From Chitinophagaceae bacterium (GTDB taxonomy: Bacteria; Bacteroidota; Bacteroidia; Chitinophagales; Chitinophagaceae), in the NCBI GenBank assembly GCA_947468255.1, contig CANIMM010000091.1:1-10097 (forward strand): 10,097 bases of DNA, given 5' to 3'. Of this stretch, positions 1 to 6,017 are shown piece by piece. A model generated the notes under the pieces. It was not told where the DNA came from, made no database searches, and was given only the letters and a program-made list of their open reading frames with translations. Every line of letters begins with the position of its first letter. The stretch's first letter is position 1. The position numbers and the translations under genes were made by a program.

Positions 1-123
1 GCCAATAATCTACAACTCATTAACCTTCCCCAACAACATTGGTGTACTGTTACTATAAAAGTATCATCGGTGGCTACCCCTTCTAATAATGCTTCGCAGA
101 GTTTTACGGTGGTTTATAAGTAA
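1..123 (+). CDS. C-terminal end of an unidentified protein (partial)
   Basis: Frame 1 is open from the window edge to a TAA at 121-123 and gives 40 residues, whereas frames 2 and 3 hit stops early. The visible tail starts ANNLQLINLPQQHW and ends QSFTVVYK. It is rich in alternating Thr, Val and Ser, as in a beta-strand extracellular domain, but there is no T9SS sorting motif and I do not recognise a family. The start lies outside the window. All its plus-strand neighbours encode secreted proteins, so a surface protein is a reasonable guess, but this is inference only. The next gene is 439 bp away, so it is probably not in the same transcript. Confidence 0.55.
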   Translation, partial: ANNLQLINLPQQHWCTVTIKVSSVATPSNNASQSFTVVYK

Positions 124-562
124 AGAATAAGTCGACTTGGGTGTAGGTTGTATTGTTAATATTTTTAATAAAATACTGGGTAGAAGGAAGTAGTGTACAG
201 TTTCTGAATATTAACTTAGTTGGAGAGTCCATTTTACTAATACAAGTAACTGGCATTCAACCATTTAGTTTTAAATCACCTGAATTGTGTGATTATTATA
301 TTGAGATTCAAAAATTAACCTGAAGTCCAAAATCGTATTTACATTTTTGGTTTCTAGTCTCAAAACAAATGATCAATTTAGCTCAATCAAACCTGAAAAA
401 CTGCCCTCCTACGGAATTCACCCACTCCCTAAATAGTTGGTGTACACCGAATTGTAAATAATTACCGGCATTTTTTGGCAAGCCATTTTTACTGAGTTAA
501 TTTTTCAAGTCAAATTGAACGAATTGATCTGCTAAACAAGCTGCCCTAAATTCAGTATTATT
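124..562. other. Intergenic region without a gene (439 bp)
   Basis: No open frame of useful length or RNA gene is recognisable on either strand. The region is AT-rich. Small symmetric elements are present: 6-bp arms AATCAC and GTGATT (274-279 and 289-294) around a 9-nt loop, and the 10-bp palindrome GGTGTACACC at 439-448. Neither has a T tract or a known operator consensus, so I assign no function. The only regulatory candidate is the promoter-like pair at 474-505. Confidence 0.5.
474..505 (+). promoter_or_regulatory. Candidate Bacteroidota-type promoter upstream of the T9SS cargo gene
   Basis: TTTG at 474-477 is followed 20 nt later by TAATTTTT at 498-505. The Bacteroidota primary-sigma consensus is TTTG, about 19-21 nt, then TAnnTTTG, so the -7 element matches except for its final G. 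The -7 element ends 57 bp before the ATG at 563, a plausible leader length. In AT-rich DNA such matches arise by chance, so this is only a candidate. Confidence 0.2.
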
Positions 563-1138
563 ATGCGAAACCCCTACTCCAAATTGCCAGCTTTGACTTC
601 ATTTAGTTTAAGAAAATGGGGTTGGTTGCTGCCGTTCATCCTGTTATTTTTTGTAATGTCCACCTCAGCGCAAACGGCTGCCCCTTATGCAGTGAATATT
701 GCAGGTAATCAAGTATCCGTGGCTAATTATAATTTTGAATGGAGTGTAGGAGAATCGGCTGCCATTACCACGATGGGCAATAGCAATCTACTGGTTACCA
801 ACGGACTATTACAGTACAATGTTGAAAATCAGCCGGAAATGAATCTGATAGCCTCCTTTTTGCCCAATGAAATAAGGGTTTACCCCAATCCAGTGAAAAA
901 CATATTGGACATCAACATCCTTCATGCCAATAAGGGCAAGCACCAGATCGAGTTATTGGATTCCAAAGGTATTAAGATCAAGGAAGTTCAATTGGTCTAT
1001 AACGGAATGGGGGCCCTAGAAAGCTGGAACCTCGGCGGAATGCCAGCGGGCCAATATTTTTTAAACATCCGGCAAATGCACTCGGTTAATGGAAGGCTGG
1101 TGAAGAAAGGAGCGTATAAAATACTTAAAGTAAACTGA
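563..1138 (+). CDS. Small T9SS type A sorting domain protein
   Basis: This 191-residue secreted protein has a signal peptide with a long basic N-region (RKWGW), a hydrophobic core at about residues 21-32 and a likely cut A36|Q37 in STSAQT. Residues 37-103 form a short cargo part containing FEWSVGE and LLVTNGLLQ, a pattern I associate with the junction before the sorting domain in Bacteroidota proteins. Residues 104-191 match a type A C-terminal sorting domain (Por_Sec_tail type): YPNPVKNILDI at 107-117, a central strand ending LLDSKGIKIK, then MPAGQYFLNI and the terminal KILKVN. Such domains direct export through the T9SS, after which they are normally removed and the cargo is released or attached to the surface. 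Only about 67 mature residues would remain, so it may be a minimal surface protein or a remnant of a larger one. The next in-frame Met (residue 32) falls inside the signal peptide, which supports ATG 563. There is no Shine-Dalgarno site. Confidence 0.85.
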   Translation: MRNPYSKLPALTSFSLRKWGWLLPFILLFFVMSTSAQTAAPYAVNIAGNQVSVANYNFEWSVGESAAITTMGNSNLLVTNGLLQYNVENQPEMNLIASFLPNEIRVYPNPVKNILDINILHANKGKHQIELLDSKGIKIKEVQLVYNGMGALESWNLGGMPAGQYFLNIRQMHSVNGRLVKKGAYKILKVN

Positions 1139-1230
1139 TAACTGGTTAACTGAAAACTGATAGTTGATAATGGATAACTGATAAATGGATAGATGATAAC
1201 TGATAACTGGTTAACTGAAAACTGAAAGTT
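1135..1230. repeat. 31-bp direct repeat in a GATAACTG-rich tract
   Basis: Bases 1135-1165 and 1200-1230 are the same 31 bp with one difference (T or A near the end), 65 bp apart. The first copy overlaps the stop codon of the preceding gene. Between and after them, to about 1285, the DNA is a degenerate run of GATAACTG, GATAAATG and GATAATGG units. It has no open frame and no strong hairpin. It appears to be a minisatellite-like intergenic repeat of unknown role. Confidence 0.75.
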
Positions 1231-1291
1231 CTTATTTGATAAATGAATAATTGAATAATGGATAGATGATAATGGATAAATGATAATAGGA

Positions 1292-1360
1292 CTAAACCCC
1301 TAAACTTCTAAACCCCTAAACCCCTAAACCTCTAAACTCCTAAACCTCTAAACCCTAAAC
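1292..1360. repeat. 8-bp tandem array, consensus YYYCTAAA
   Basis: After an initial CTAAA, seven consecutive 8-bp units from 1297 to 1352 read CCCCTAAA, CTTCTAAA, CCCCTAAA, CCCCTAAA, CCTCTAAA, CTCCTAAA and CCTCTAAA. A 7-bp unit CCCTAAA (1353-1359) ends the array. The CTAAA core is invariant and the first three positions are pyrimidines. It lies about 85 bp before the start of the collagen-like gene and outside any coding frame. It superficially resembles telomere repeats, but the context is bacterial. Confidence 0.85.
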
Positions 1361-1443
1361 TCGAATTAAAAAGAACCAACAATAATAATACCCAACTAAA
1401 CTCGAATTTAAAATAACCAATAATAATAAAACTCGACTAAACC
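1355..1443. repeat. Imperfect tandem repeat directly before the collagen-like gene
   Basis: A unit of about 35-40 bp occurs at 1355-1390 and again at 1396-1429. It consists of CTAAACTCGAATT, an A-rich stretch with AACCA, then an AATAATAATA run. A third partial copy (AAACTCGACTAAACC) runs to the base before the ATG at 1444. The A/T-rich, G-poor sequence just before the start codon is typical of Bacteroidota leaders without a Shine-Dalgarno site, so the repeat probably forms the 5' untranslated region. Confidence 0.65.
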
Positions 1444-3147
1444 ATGCATTTAATATCGCATTTAAAAACCAAAGCACTCATAATTTTAACGCTTATTGCC
1501 ATTAGCTTTTCCGCCTATGCTCAGGCGCCTAATTTATTGAACTATCAAGGGGTGGCACGCAATTCGGTGGGTAATCCTTTGCCTAATCAGGCGATGAACC
1601 TTCGTTTGTCGGTTCATAACCTTTCGGCTGTTGGTGCGGTGGTGTATACAGAAACCCGTGTTATCAAAACCAATCTGGGCGGCTTATTTTCCGTACAGAT
1701 CGGAAGTGCGGGTGCTACTAGCACTACGGGAACTATTGGCGGTGTAAACTGGCTTTCAGGAGATAAATATTTACAGGTGGAAATTGACCCTGCCTCCAAC
1801 AATAGTTATTTAAGCCTCGGGACGGTGCAATTGGTGAGCGTGCCCTATGCATTCAATGCAGTTACTGCAGGCAATGCTTTAACCGTTACTACCAATGCTA
1901 ATTTAACCGGTGCGGTAACCAGTACTGGAAACCTAACCAGTCTTGCAGCATCGCCGGCTTTAACCGGTGTGCCTACTGCCCCAACCGCGGCTCCAGGAAC
2001 CAGTACCACCCAAATTGCCACCACCGAATTTGTAAAAGCTGCTGCCTTAACTGGAGCAAAAGGAGCGCAAGGCTTGGCAGGCGCAGATGGAGCAACTGGC
2101 CCTCAAGGGATTCAAGGTTTGCCAGGTGCAGATGGAGCAAGAGGTCCTCAAGGGATTCAAGGTTTGCCAGGTGCCATTGGTGCAACAGGAGCAGCTGGAG
2201 CACAGGGAATACAAGGATTGACAGGTGCAACAGGAGCCGCCGGAGCAGGCGGAGCACAGGGAATACAGGGATTGACAGGGGCAGCCGGAGCAAATGGAAC
2301 AGCCGGAGCGCAGGGAATACAAGGCATTCAAGGTTTAACAGGATCAGTGGCCAGTGTTGCAGCCATTAGCGGAACATCCACTGCCAATGGTGCAAGCATC
2401 ACATCCGGTGAATTAAGTTTAGCACCAGCAGATGCTACCAATGGTGGAATTGTAACTACAGGAAATCAAACGTTTAGTGGAACTAAAACTTTCAATAATA
2501 ATATGGTCACTACTGGAACTTTAACTGCAGGTGCAATCACCTATCCAAATGCAGATGGGACAAGTGGCCAAGTATTAACAACAACAGGAGCTGGCACTCT
2601 TTCTTGGACTACTGTTTCAGCAGCAGGAGGAGTAACTACAGTTGGATCCGTCAGTAGCTCATCCAATGTAAATGGTGCAACCATTAGCGGAACTACAATA
2701 ACGCTTACTCCTGCGGATGCCGCCAATGGGGGTATTGTAACTACGGGAGTACAAACTATTGCAGGAGCAAAAACATTTTCAGGAAATACAGTTGTAACAG
2801 GAACATTAGCGGGTAATGCAACAGGTACATCTACTTTAGCAGGGTTTTCTGCAAATGTGAATACTCAAGCAAATACTGTTACTACATATACTTTATCGGC
2901 TGCAGACAATGGCAAGATTATTACGTTGGATAATGCAGGAGCAATTACTTTAACGGTGCCTTCGTTATTTGCAGGATTTAACTGTATGATTGTGCAATTA
3001 GGCGATGGCCAGGTAACATTAACAGCATTATCTGGAGTAACTATTAGCAACAGAACCAGCTTAACCAAAACAGCTGGCAAATATGCCATTGCTACCTTAA
3101 TCGCATTAACAAGTACTTTGTTTATTAGCGCAGGTGATATGCAATAA
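1444..3147 (+). CDS. Secreted collagen-like (Gly-X-Y) repeat protein with tail-fibre-like modules
   Basis: The protein has 567 residues. A signal peptide with hydrophobic core ALIILTLIAISFSAYA is probably cut at A26|Q27. Residues 27 to about 140 look like the beta-rich N-terminal domain common in Bacteroidota surface proteins (LNYQGVARN, then GLFSVQIGSG-like and SVPYAFNA motifs). Residues 170-199 contain PTAPTAAPGTSTTQIATTEF, a stretch that resembles a phage tail-fibre linker motif. Residues 204-302 are 33 uninterrupted Gly-X-Y triplets. Residues 305-363 and 400-457 are two copies of a module with PADA-NGGIVTTG-QT and K-TF, separated by YPNADGTSGQVLTT. The C-terminal 70 residues (PSLFAGFNCMIVQLGDGQVTL to LFISAGDMQ) resemble the end domain of tail-fibre-like proteins. 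There is no T9SS sorting domain. The likely role is a fibrous surface or extracellular protein. The 8-bp array and 35-bp repeats lie directly upstream, and 103 bp separate it from the next gene. Confidence 0.85.
   Translation: MHLISHLKTKALIILTLIAISFSAYAQAPNLLNYQGVARNSVGNPLPNQAMNLRLSVHNLSAVGAVVYTETRVIKTNLGGLFSVQIGSAGATSTTGTIGGVNWLSGDKYLQVEIDPASNNSYLSLGTVQLVSVPYAFNAVTAGNALTVTTNANLTGAVTSTGNLTSLAASPALTGVPTAPTAAPGTSTTQIATTEFVKAAALTGAKGAQGLAGADGATGPQGIQGLPGADGARGPQGIQGLPGAIGATGAAGAQGIQGLTGATGAAGAGGAQGIQGLTGAAGANGTAGAQGIQGIQGLTGSVASVAAISGTSTANGASITSGELSLAPADATNGGIVTTGNQTFSGTKTFNNNMVTTGTLTAGAITYPNADGTSGQVLTTTGAGTLSWTTVSAAGGVTTVGSVSSSSNVNGATISGTTITLTPADAANGGIVTTGVQTIAGAKTFSGNTVVTGTLAGNATGTSTLAGFSANVNTQANTVTTYTLSAADNGKIITLDNAGAITLTVPSLFAGFNCMIVQLGDGQVTLTALSGVTISNRTSLTKTAGKYAIATLIALTSTLFISAGDMQ
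2053..2349 (+). repeat. Collagen-like coding repeat (33 Gly-X-Y triplets)
   Basis: Every ninth-base step encodes Gly without interruption across 33 triplets. The set is low in Pro and rich in GAT, GAA, GIQ, GPQ, GLP and GLT, as in bacterial collagens. The DNA also repeats: 2083-2127 and 2128-2172 are consecutive 45-bp copies with three differences, and a GIQ-GLT-GAT-GAA unit recurs at about 2188-2290. This suggests growth by slippage or unequal crossing-over. The repeats also give long antisense open frames, which I regard as artefacts. Confidence 0.9.
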
Positions 3148-3250
3148 TGCTGGATGAAACTGAGGAGATAAAATTGAACTAAATGACCAGCTTGCTAAGA
3201 GCAGGTTAGGGTGAAGATTAGAATTTTTAATATTTTCATAAATAATTACA

Positions 3251-5926
3251 TTGAACAAGAAATATATTTTAGTAGGATTGTTTTTATTGGTTTGCAGTGT
3301 TGCCACTGCGCAAATAATGTTACCTGCGTATCAAGGGGTTTTTGCGAAACAGGTGGTTTCTTCTGGAGGGGCTACTAATGCGCTGAATTTTGACGGCACC
3401 AATGATTACATCGATTTATCTACCTCAAGTTTGTTAAATTTTGCGAGCAACCAAAATTTTTCAATAGAAGCTTGGGTGAAAAGAAAAACGGGATTAGGAG
3501 GAGAGATTGTTTCAAGATACAACCATGGCGTTTCAGGACAATTTACTTTGAAAATTGAAAGCAATGGGGATGTATATTTTCTTCGGGAAGTAGATCCTTA
3601 TTATTTAGTTTGTTCCAATGCAATCAGTGAAAACATTTGGCATCACATTGCAGCAACCTACGACGGAACTACTATGAAAATTTTTGTAGACGGAGTTTTG
3701 TCAGGGTCAATGTCAAGTGGTTCCGTTTCGGGGACAGCCAACACGGAAAAAATATTAATAGGTGCCAGACTAGAGCTAAATTCAGGTGCCAATTTTTTCA
3801 ATGGAGATATGGATGAAGTTAGAATATGGAATGTAGCTCGCACTCAGGCCGAAATTCAGGCTAACATGAACATTGAATTGCTTGGTACTGAAACGGGGTT
3901 GGTAGCTTATTATCCCTTCAACCAAGGGGTGGCCGGTGGAGATAACACTGCAATCAGTACCGTTACCGATAAAACAGCCAATGCAATTAATGGAACCCTA
4001 ACCAATTTTACTAAAAACGGGTCATCAAGCAATTTTGTTGTTGGGAAGGTGACAAGTTCAAATGTTGTGAAGGCTCCAATTATTTCCAATGGCTTAGTTA
4101 TAAATTTAGATGCAAATAATGCCACTAGTTATGCTGGTTCGGGCAGTACTTGGTACGACATCAGTGGAAACAATAATAATGGAACATTGAATAACACCGT
4201 TTTTACTACAACGAGTGGCGTATCTTATTTTAATTTTTCTTCGGCTAGAGTAGATGCCCCCATTCCAAAATCAGCTTCTATGACTTTCTCGGCATGGGCA
4301 AAATCATCCAGTTTTACAAATAGCATGTTATTTAATACTGGCAACGACTGGGGTGGTCCTGACTTATTTTTTTATTCAGGTAATTCGTATTGGAATGTTT
4401 GGGATGCAACTAGAAGTCCATTGGGTTTTTCTTCAGCATCTATTGACGACCATTGGCATAATTACACCATCGTAAATGACGCTTCAACTGGGGCAGTATT
4501 GTATTTTGACGGGGTAGCAGTAGGAAGCGCAAGCTATCATGCCTCTAACTATACCTCCAATTTATACATTGGGGCAGCTAGTCCAGCTAATGACTATGGG
4601 TGGGTTGGCGGTATAGCTAGTTTTCAAGCTTACAATAGAGCATTATCAGCTGCTGAAGTGGTACAGAATTTTAATGCAGTGAAAGGAAATTATGAGTTGC
4701 AGACTGTTCAGATCGGAACACAAACCTGGAAGGCAAAAAATGCATCTGTCGAGACCTATCAAAATGGTGATGTGATTCCTGAAGTCACGGACGCTGCAGC
4801 TTGGAATAGTTTAACAACAGGCGCTTGGTGCTATTATGCCAACAGTACTGCAAATGGTACGGTTTATGGCAAGTTGTACAATTGGTATGCCGTTCATGAC
4901 CCCAGAAATATGGCCCCTGTAGGATGGCATGTACCTACTGATGCTGAATATGCCACCCTGCAAACTTACTTAGGTGGAAGTGCAATAGCCGGTGGAAAAT
5001 TGATGTCGACCGGAACTAGTCTTTGGGCAGCCTCCAATGCTAGTTCAACGAACAGCAGTGGCTTTAGCGGACTCCCTGGAGGGTATCGTTTGCCAAATGG
5101 AGGATTCAATTCAGGAGCTAATTGGGCTGTGTATTGGGCGTCAGATGATAACGGTGGCAATCCATATGACTGGCAGTTGAGAAGTAATAATACGGCTTTT
5201 AACCATTATCCCGATGCAAAAACCTTCGGTTTTTCTGTTCGATTTATTAAGGATGTTCCTATCTATTCAAGCGATATTCCGACCAGTGGCTTAGTTTTAA
5301 ATTTAGATGCGAGTAATGCAGCTAGCTATGCTGGTTCTGGTAGTGTATGGAATGATGTAAGTGGCAATAACAATAATGGCAATTTAATTAGTGGGGTTAC
5401 TTATAGCAGTATTGATGGTGGAACTATGGTATTTGATGGAAGCGGTAATAACAGGGTTCAAACAAATCTTAATACTGCATTTACAGATTTTACGGTTGGA
5501 ATATGGTATAAAGATAACGGGTCCCAAGCTTACGGGCGGTTAATGGATAAAGATTTTGTAAACGGTTTTTGGCTAGGCAGAAATGGAGGGGCTGCAAGCT
5601 CATGGGGCGGAGGAATACAAGAGCCGGGTGATCCGTATGGTATATTTATAACCTTGCAAGATGCTCAGTGGCATTTTATTGTTTCTGTAAGATCTGGTTC
5701 AACACATACCATTTATGGCGATGGTATTACCAATAAAGCAACTAACACAGTTGGAAATGCGCCTCTAAGTAGCAAAAGCATTGCAATAGGTGGTTGGAGC
5801 GATGGGGGAACAGCAAGTCAGGTGCTTACAGGCAGTATATCTCAAGCGCTTGTCTACAATAGAGCTTTAACAGAAGCTGAAATTTTACAAATTTTTAATG
5901 CAACTAAAGCTAAATATGGCCTTTAA
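3251..5926 (+). CDS. Secreted LamG-LamG-FISUMP-LamG surface protein, TTG start
   Basis: The protein has 891 residues. TTG is the likely start: an in-frame TAA lies at 3239-3241, no ATG falls between, and the product opens with a signal peptide (MNKKYILVGLFLLVCSVATA|Q, cut after residue 20). The next in-frame Met, residue 23, would remove it. Residues about 44-255 form a LamG/concanavalin-like jelly roll (LNFDGTNDYIDL, FSIEAWVKR, MDEVRIWNVARTQAEI). Residues about 281-481 are a second one (LVINLDANNATSYAGSGSTW, then NRALSAAEV). Residues about 486-667 are a FISUMP domain (VQIGTQTWKAKN, YGKLYNWYAV, GWHVPTDAEY, GGYR, SVRFIKD). Residues about 679-891 are a third LamG, close in sequence to the second. 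LamG folds often bind glycans or surface ligands; the function of FISUMP is unknown. No type A or type B T9SS domain is present at the C-terminus, which ends NATKAKYGL, so the export route is unclear. It may be a cell-surface adhesin or glycan binder. Confidence 0.85.
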   Translation: MNKKYILVGLFLLVCSVATAQIMLPAYQGVFAKQVVSSGGATNALNFDGTNDYIDLSTSSLLNFASNQNFSIEAWVKRKTGLGGEIVSRYNHGVSGQFTLKIESNGDVYFLREVDPYYLVCSNAISENIWHHIAATYDGTTMKIFVDGVLSGSMSSGSVSGTANTEKILIGARLELNSGANFFNGDMDEVRIWNVARTQAEIQANMNIELLGTETGLVAYYPFNQGVAGGDNTAISTVTDKTANAINGTLTNFTKNGSSSNFVVGKVTSSNVVKAPIISNGLVINLDANNATSYAGSGSTWYDISGNNNNGTLNNTVFTTTSGVSYFNFSSARVDAPIPKSASMTFSAWAKSSSFTNSMLFNTGNDWGGPDLFFYSGNSYWNVWDATRSPLGFSSASIDDHWHNYTIVNDASTGAVLYFDGVAVGSASYHASNYTSNLYIGAASPANDYGWVGGIASFQAYNRALSAAEVVQNFNAVKGNYELQTVQIGTQTWKAKNASVETYQNGDVIPEVTDAAAWNSLTTGAWCYYANSTANGTVYGKLYNWYAVHDPRNMAPVGWHVPTDAEYATLQTYLGGSAIAGGKLMSTGTSLWAASNASSTNSSGFSGLPGGYRLPNGGFNSGANWAVYWASDDNGGNPYDWQLRSNNTAFNHYPDAKTFGFSVRFIKDVPIYSSDIPTSGLVLNLDASNAASYAGSGSVWNDVSGNNNNGNLISGVTYSSIDGGTMVFDGSGNNRVQTNLNTAFTDFTVGIWYKDNGSQAYGRLMDKDFVNGFWLGRNGGAASSWGGGIQEPGDPYGIFITLQDAQWHFIVSVRSGSTHTIYGDGITNKATNTVGNAPLSSKSIAIGGWSDGGTASQVLTGSISQALVYNRALTEAEILQIFNATKAKYGL
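4091..5380 (+). repeat. Pair of in-frame 93-bp direct repeats at the starts of LamG 2 and LamG 3
   Basis: Bases 4091-4183 and 5288-5380 align without gaps, with about 20 differences over 93 bp by eye. Both encode GLV-NLDA-NA-SYAGSGS-W followed by D-SGNNNNG. The copies are 1197 bp (399 codons) apart, so they are in the same reading phase and enclose LamG 2 plus the FISUMP domain. This points to duplication of a LamG module with the FISUMP domain between the two copies. Confidence 0.8.
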
Positions 5927-5941
5927 TTTTTATTATTTGAC

Positions 5942-5995
5942 GAGATGACATCTTTTTTCGGGGAGATGACATCTCCCCGAAAAAGATGTCATCTC
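5942..5995. terminator. Long hairpin between convergent genes; candidate two-way terminator
   Basis: Bases 5942-5968 and 5970-5995 are complementary along 26 pairs with one bulged T, around a single central A. The inner arms are CGGGGAGATG and CATCTCCCCG; next come six T facing five A; the outer arms are GAGATGACATC and GATGTCATCTC. It lies 15 bp after the plus-strand stop and 22 bp before the minus-strand stop, where a terminator for both is expected. It is not a standard intrinsic terminator: the T run is in the 5' arm and no U tract follows the stem on either strand. It could instead act as a 3'-end stabiliser or be a dispersed palindromic repeat. Confidence 0.5.
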
Positions 5996-6016
5996 CACTA
6001 AAAAAGACGTCATCTC
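5942..6016. repeat. Four copies of an 11-mer GAGATGACATC in alternating orientation
   Basis: GAGATGACATC occurs at 5942-5952 and 5963-5973. Its reverse complement GATGTCATCTC occurs at 5985-5995, with a one-base variant GACGTCATCTC at 6006-6016. Spacers are A- or T-rich tracts of 9-11 bases. The third and fourth copies share a longer context (AAAAAGAYGTCATCTCC), so the array looks tandemly duplicated as well as inverted. It fills nearly all of the 91-bp gap between the convergent genes. Confidence 0.85.
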
Positions 6017-6017
6017 C

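Noticed and set aside
274..294. Operator-like inverted repeat AATCAC and GTGATT
   Set aside because: Short 6-bp arms in AT-rich DNA, about 270 bp from the next start, with the half-sites in the opposite arrangement to a CRP/FNR-type site. Likely chance.
1297..1355. G-quadruplex on the minus strand of the array
   Set aside because: Only four runs of three or more G occur, with loops of 12 and 28 nt, beyond the usual limit for a stable structure.
1292..1360. Telomere-like array as a sign of eukaryotic DNA or a linear replicon end
   Set aside because: The unit is a degenerate 8-mer, the array is short and internal, and the flanking genes are plainly bacterial with T9SS features.
1973..2331. 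Two long minus-strand open frames rich in Leu, Cys and Ser opposite the collagen-like region
   Set aside because: They are mirror effects of the Gly-X-Y coding repeat, whose regular GGN codons avoid stops on the other strand. They show no start context or domain.
1444..3147. Prophage remnant, because of tail-fibre-like motifs
   Set aside because: No other phage gene is visible, and the protein has a signal peptide and a Bacteroidota-type secreted N-terminal domain. Domain sharing is the simpler reading.
3278..3310. Lipoprotein signal (Cys in LLVCSVATAQ) in the LamG protein
   Set aside because: The residues before Cys15 (LLV) do not fit a lipobox with a small residue at -1. A signal peptidase I cut at A20|Q21 fits better.
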